DNA of 64,000 nt from Aquirufa ecclesiirivi (GTDB lineage: Bacteria; Bacteroidota; Bacteroidia; Cytophagales; Spirosomataceae), in the NCBI RefSeq assembly GCF_011250515.1, contig NZ_JAANOP010000008.1:94183-158182 (forward strand), given 5' to 3'. Position 1 is the first letter of the stretch. Each line of letters begins with the position of its first letter. The translations under genes were made by a program, and so were the position numbers. Positions 61,957 through 64,000 of the stretch are shown in pieces. Under the pieces are notes generated by a model. The model ran no database searches, was not told where the DNA came from, and was given only the letters and a program-made list of their open reading frames with translations.

Positions 61957-62155
61957 AATGGGATGTTAATAGATTATAGAGAATGAAATCTTCAAGGTTT
62001 CTCTAAGTCTCAATATTGGGTAAATTTAGCTACTATTCAAATTGCTTAGCAGGAAATAAATTAGATTCATTGGATAGACATTTGACTTCAATCTAGTTCA
62101 TTTTGCCATGAAAATAGTGAGATGAATCTCCTGCATTAATTTGCTTGGCAAGATA

Positions 62156-62674
62156 TCATCGCAAAACAATCTCTCTCAAATCCAAAATAGCTCCACCTGC
62201 TCTAAATTGGGTCTTGGATTTAAATACAATTTTTTGAACACCTTGATTCAAATGTATTTTTCCCGCTCCCAAAGTTTTATAGGTTTCCCAATTGCCACTG
62301 GGAAGCACTTTTCCCTCCAATTGAGATGTTGGACTTGATAAGATAAATTCTTTCCCAGCTTCGGCATTATCCACAGAATAAATGATGTCCACATGATAAT
62401 CACCCGTTTTCTTTACGTCCACTTCCCATTCCACTCGGTCTTTAGAAGTAAACCACCCAAAAGCTTGATACTCGGGCATGAATTTAATGTCCGGACCTAT
62501 TGCTTTACCTTTGGCAGCCGTTAAATGATAAGCACCTTTGATATTCTTGTCAATACGTGTTGGACGATTTGCCTGAAAGCCTTTTTTAGGCGTGCTTTGC
62601 GGATTGGAATAACCGAAATAAGGGGAATAAAGTCCACCAAAGAGCCAGGTGAACAGTAAAATAGCATGTAACAT
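62156..62674 (-). CDS. Secreted protein with carbohydrate-binding-like domain
   Basis: It is a 172-residue protein with a signal peptide (about 1-20) and a beta-sandwich region from about 50 on (EWEVDVKKTGDYHVDIIYSV, GNWETYKTLGAGKIHLNQGV, KIVFKSKTQF) that resembles sugar-binding modules of the CBM6/35 type or DUF5077. There is no catalytic domain. It could be a free sugar-binding protein or a split relative of modules attached to sulfatases. No neighbour is co-directional within 190 bp. Confidence 0.65.
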   Translation of the reverse strand: MLHAILLFTWLFGGLYSPYFGYSNPQSTPKKGFQANRPTRIDKNIKGAYHLTAAKGKAIGPDIKFMPEYQAFGWFTSKDRVEWEVDVKKTGDYHVDIIYSVDNAEAGKEFILSSPTSQLEGKVLPSGNWETYKTLGAGKIHLNQGVQKIVFKSKTQFRAGGAILDLREIVLR

Positions 62675-62814
62675 GATGATTGATTAAGGTTTAGAATTCA
62701 TTTAAAATTAACCAATATTCTGAATAGTCCATAGGTTCAGGCTTGTCAACCTTGGGATTCTTTAATATTTTCCCGTCCTTGCAGAAAATATGAAACTTTC
62801 TAACCTTTACAGAT

Positions 62815-62922
62815 ATGGCCAAGGGAATGAATTCCAAAAAAACCGAGAAAAAAGAAGCTACTAAAACTCCTAAGGAGAAAAAGGATGCTAAAAAGGAGAA
62901 AAAAAATAAGTCAAGCTATTGA
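62815..62922 (+). CDS. Lysine-rich 35-residue protein
   Basis: The short frame starts MAKGMNSKKTEKKEATKTPK and ends KNKSSY; about 15 of 35 residues are Lys. It is a real small basic protein of a type I recall from Bacteroidota. It has no known function; nucleic acid binding is a guess from the charge. Confidence 0.55.
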   Translation: MAKGMNSKKTEKKEATKTPKEKKDAKKEKKNKSSY

Positions 62923-62941
62923 TCTATTTAGAATAGGTATC

Positions 62942-62977
62942 AGGTGATTCATTTTTCTTTCAGAAATTGATTCACCT
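62942..62977 (+). terminator. Possible terminator after the lysine-rich gene
   Basis: AGGTGATTCA and TGATTCACCT pair with one mismatch around a 16-nt loop, followed by a short T run. Confidence 0.4.
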
Positions 62978-63034
62978 TTTACCTTTTCCATGTTTTTCCG
63001 TTCACGTTGAGACACAATGGACTCACATTTTTTC

Positions 63035-63042
63035 TACCTTTG
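63035..63042 (+). promoter_or_regulatory. Bacteroidota-type -7 promoter element
   Basis: TACCTTTG fits TAnnTTTG, the -7 consensus of the Bacteroidota primary sigma factor, and lies 23 bp before the ATG at 63066. A -33 TTTG at the expected distance is not evident. Confidence 0.4.
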
Positions 63043-63065
63043 CTTATCTACTCATCAACAAGCAC

Positions 63066-64000
63066 ATGTCAGAAAAAATATTGGTTTTGGGTTCCAATGG
63101 CCAGATTGGCACCGAACTAGTCAACTCCTTACGAAAAGCTTATCATAACGATAACGTGGTGGCCTGCGATATCCGCCGTCCTGATTACGAAACATTACAT
63201 GCTGGTCCCTTTGAATTTGTCAATGTCTTAGACAAAGACATGCTCAAAGACATCTATCAAAAATACCAACCAACGCAAGTCTATTTATTGGCCGCGCTAC
63301 TGTCGGCCACGGGGGAGCAAAACCCTAAGTTGGCTTGGGATTTGAACATGAACGGCCTGTTGAATGTCTTGGACTTTTCTTTGGCTTATAAAACAGCTAA
63401 AGTATACTGGCCAAGTTCCATTGCGGTCTTTGGTCCGAATTCCCCTAAACAACAAACGCCACAGTACTGCACCATGGACCCCAATACGGTGTATGGAATT
63501 AGTAAATTAGCGGGAGAACGCTGGTGTGAATACTACCACCAAAAGTATCAACTGGATGTCAGGAGTATACGTTATCCTGGCTTAATTTCTTGGAAAGCTG
63601 CTCCTGGAGGAGGAACAACGGACTATGCCATTCATATATTTCATGAGGCATTAAAAAAAGGATCTTATTCTTCTTTTTTATCGGAAGGAACCGAATTGCC
63701 CATGATGTACATGGAAGATGCCATTCGAGGAACGATCGAACTGATGGATGCTCCAGCGAATAAAATTCATATTCGCTCCAGTTATAATTTTGCAGGATTA
63801 AGTTTTACCCCTGAAATGCTAGCTGAAGAAATCCGAAAGCATATTCCTCATTTTCAACTGAAATATGCTTCGCATGACCCTAGACAAGCCATCGCAGATT
63901 CATGGCCTGCCTCCATTGACGATCAATTTGCTCAGCTAGATTGGGGCTGGAAACCCGAATATGATTTAAGCAAATTAACCCAAGACATGATAAATAACCT
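63066..64000 (+). CDS. NAD-dependent epimerase/L-threonine 3-dehydrogenase-like protein, cut by the window end
   Basis: It is an extended short-chain dehydrogenase. ILVLGSNGQIGTELVNSLR is the NAD-binding glycine motif, and YGISK holds the catalytic Tyr and Lys. SSIAVFGP and RYPGLISWKAAPGGGTTDYA match short-chain (epimerase-type) L-threonine 3-dehydrogenases, which convert threonine to 2-amino-3-ketobutyrate. About 311 codons are visible without a stop; the family is usually near 315-320, so only the last few residues are missing. Confidence 0.8.
   Translation, partial: MSEKILVLGSNGQIGTELVNSLRKAYHNDNVVACDIRRPDYETLHAGPFEFVNVLDKDMLKDIYQKYQPTQVYLLAALLSATGEQNPKLAWDLNMNGLLNVLDFSLAYKTAKVYWPSSIAVFGPNSPKQQTPQYCTMDPNTVYGISKLAGERWCEYYHQKYQLDVRSIRYPGLISWKAAPGGGTTDYAIHIFHEALKKGSYSSFLSEGTELPMMYMEDAIRGTIELMDAPANKIHIRSSYNFAGLSFTPEMLAEEIRKHIPHFQLKYASHDPRQAIADSWPASIDDQFAQLDWGWKPEYDLSKLTQDMINN

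Overview
The window reads as chromosomal DNA of an AT-rich member of the Bacteroidota, most likely order Cytophagales. The signs are a SusC/SusD pair driven by an ECF sigma/FecR pair, many Cys-lipoprotein signals, DUF4407 and DUF2805 (TIGR03643) proteins, bacteroidotal fused nitrate reductase genes and almost no Shine-Dalgarno sequences. The family-level placement is inference. I found no rRNA, tRNA, CRISPR array or intact transposase.

Layout. 0-4.5 kb: two secreted hydrolases embedded in a mosaic of intergenic repeats (R1-gene-R2, R1-gene-R2), a lipocalin, and a solitary HNH nuclease flanked by 31-bp imperfect direct repeats. 4.9-16.4 kb: a polysaccharide-utilization-type locus on the minus strand, in transcription order ECF sigma, FecR anti-sigma, SusC with STN domain, SusD, sulfatase, sulfatase, small coupled ORF, sulfatase. 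It contains sulfatases but no glycoside hydrolase. 17.4-30.4 kb: a loose catabolic region with a PQQ/cytochrome c dehydrogenase, a secreted FAD oxidoreductase, an 842-codon secreted protein of unknown function, a fasciclin protein, two more sulfatases, a membrane protein and an intradiol-type dioxygenase. 30.5-37.9 kb: a truncated zeta-toxin-like relic, then a flavoprotein-rich region with a photolyase, a COG3046 photolyase-like protein lacking the usual Fe-S cysteines, and an FAD-binding helical domain protein whose alpha/beta domain lies at the C-terminus, coupled to DUF2805; a GH10 xylanase and a DoxX-like protein lie among them. 37.9-47.3 kb: mixed secreted enzymes (esterase, subtilase, frameshifted zinc metalloprotease, PIG-L deacetylase) and a DUF4407 membrane pair.

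47.4-60.6 kb is a coherent nitrate assimilation island. The minus-strand operon nirB, nirD, outer-membrane porin, NarK-type transporter, nitrate reductase fused to its FAD reductase, nitrate reductase-associated protein, and a rubredoxin-tailed nitrite/sulfite-reductase-like protein spans about 11 kb with overlaps or gaps under 25 bp. The cofactor genes flank it: siroheme methyltransferase (divergent, upstream) and mobA for the molybdenum cofactor (convergent, downstream). Together they cover nitrate entry through both membranes, reduction to ammonium, and two of the special cofactors. The rubredoxin-tailed protein has no recognisable siroheme cysteines and is the best candidate for an undescribed component, probably an electron-transfer or assembly factor.

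The right end holds a thioesterase, an SGNH hydrolase, a carbohydrate-binding-like secreted protein, a 35-residue lysine-rich protein and a threonine-dehydrogenase-like epimerase cut by the window edge.
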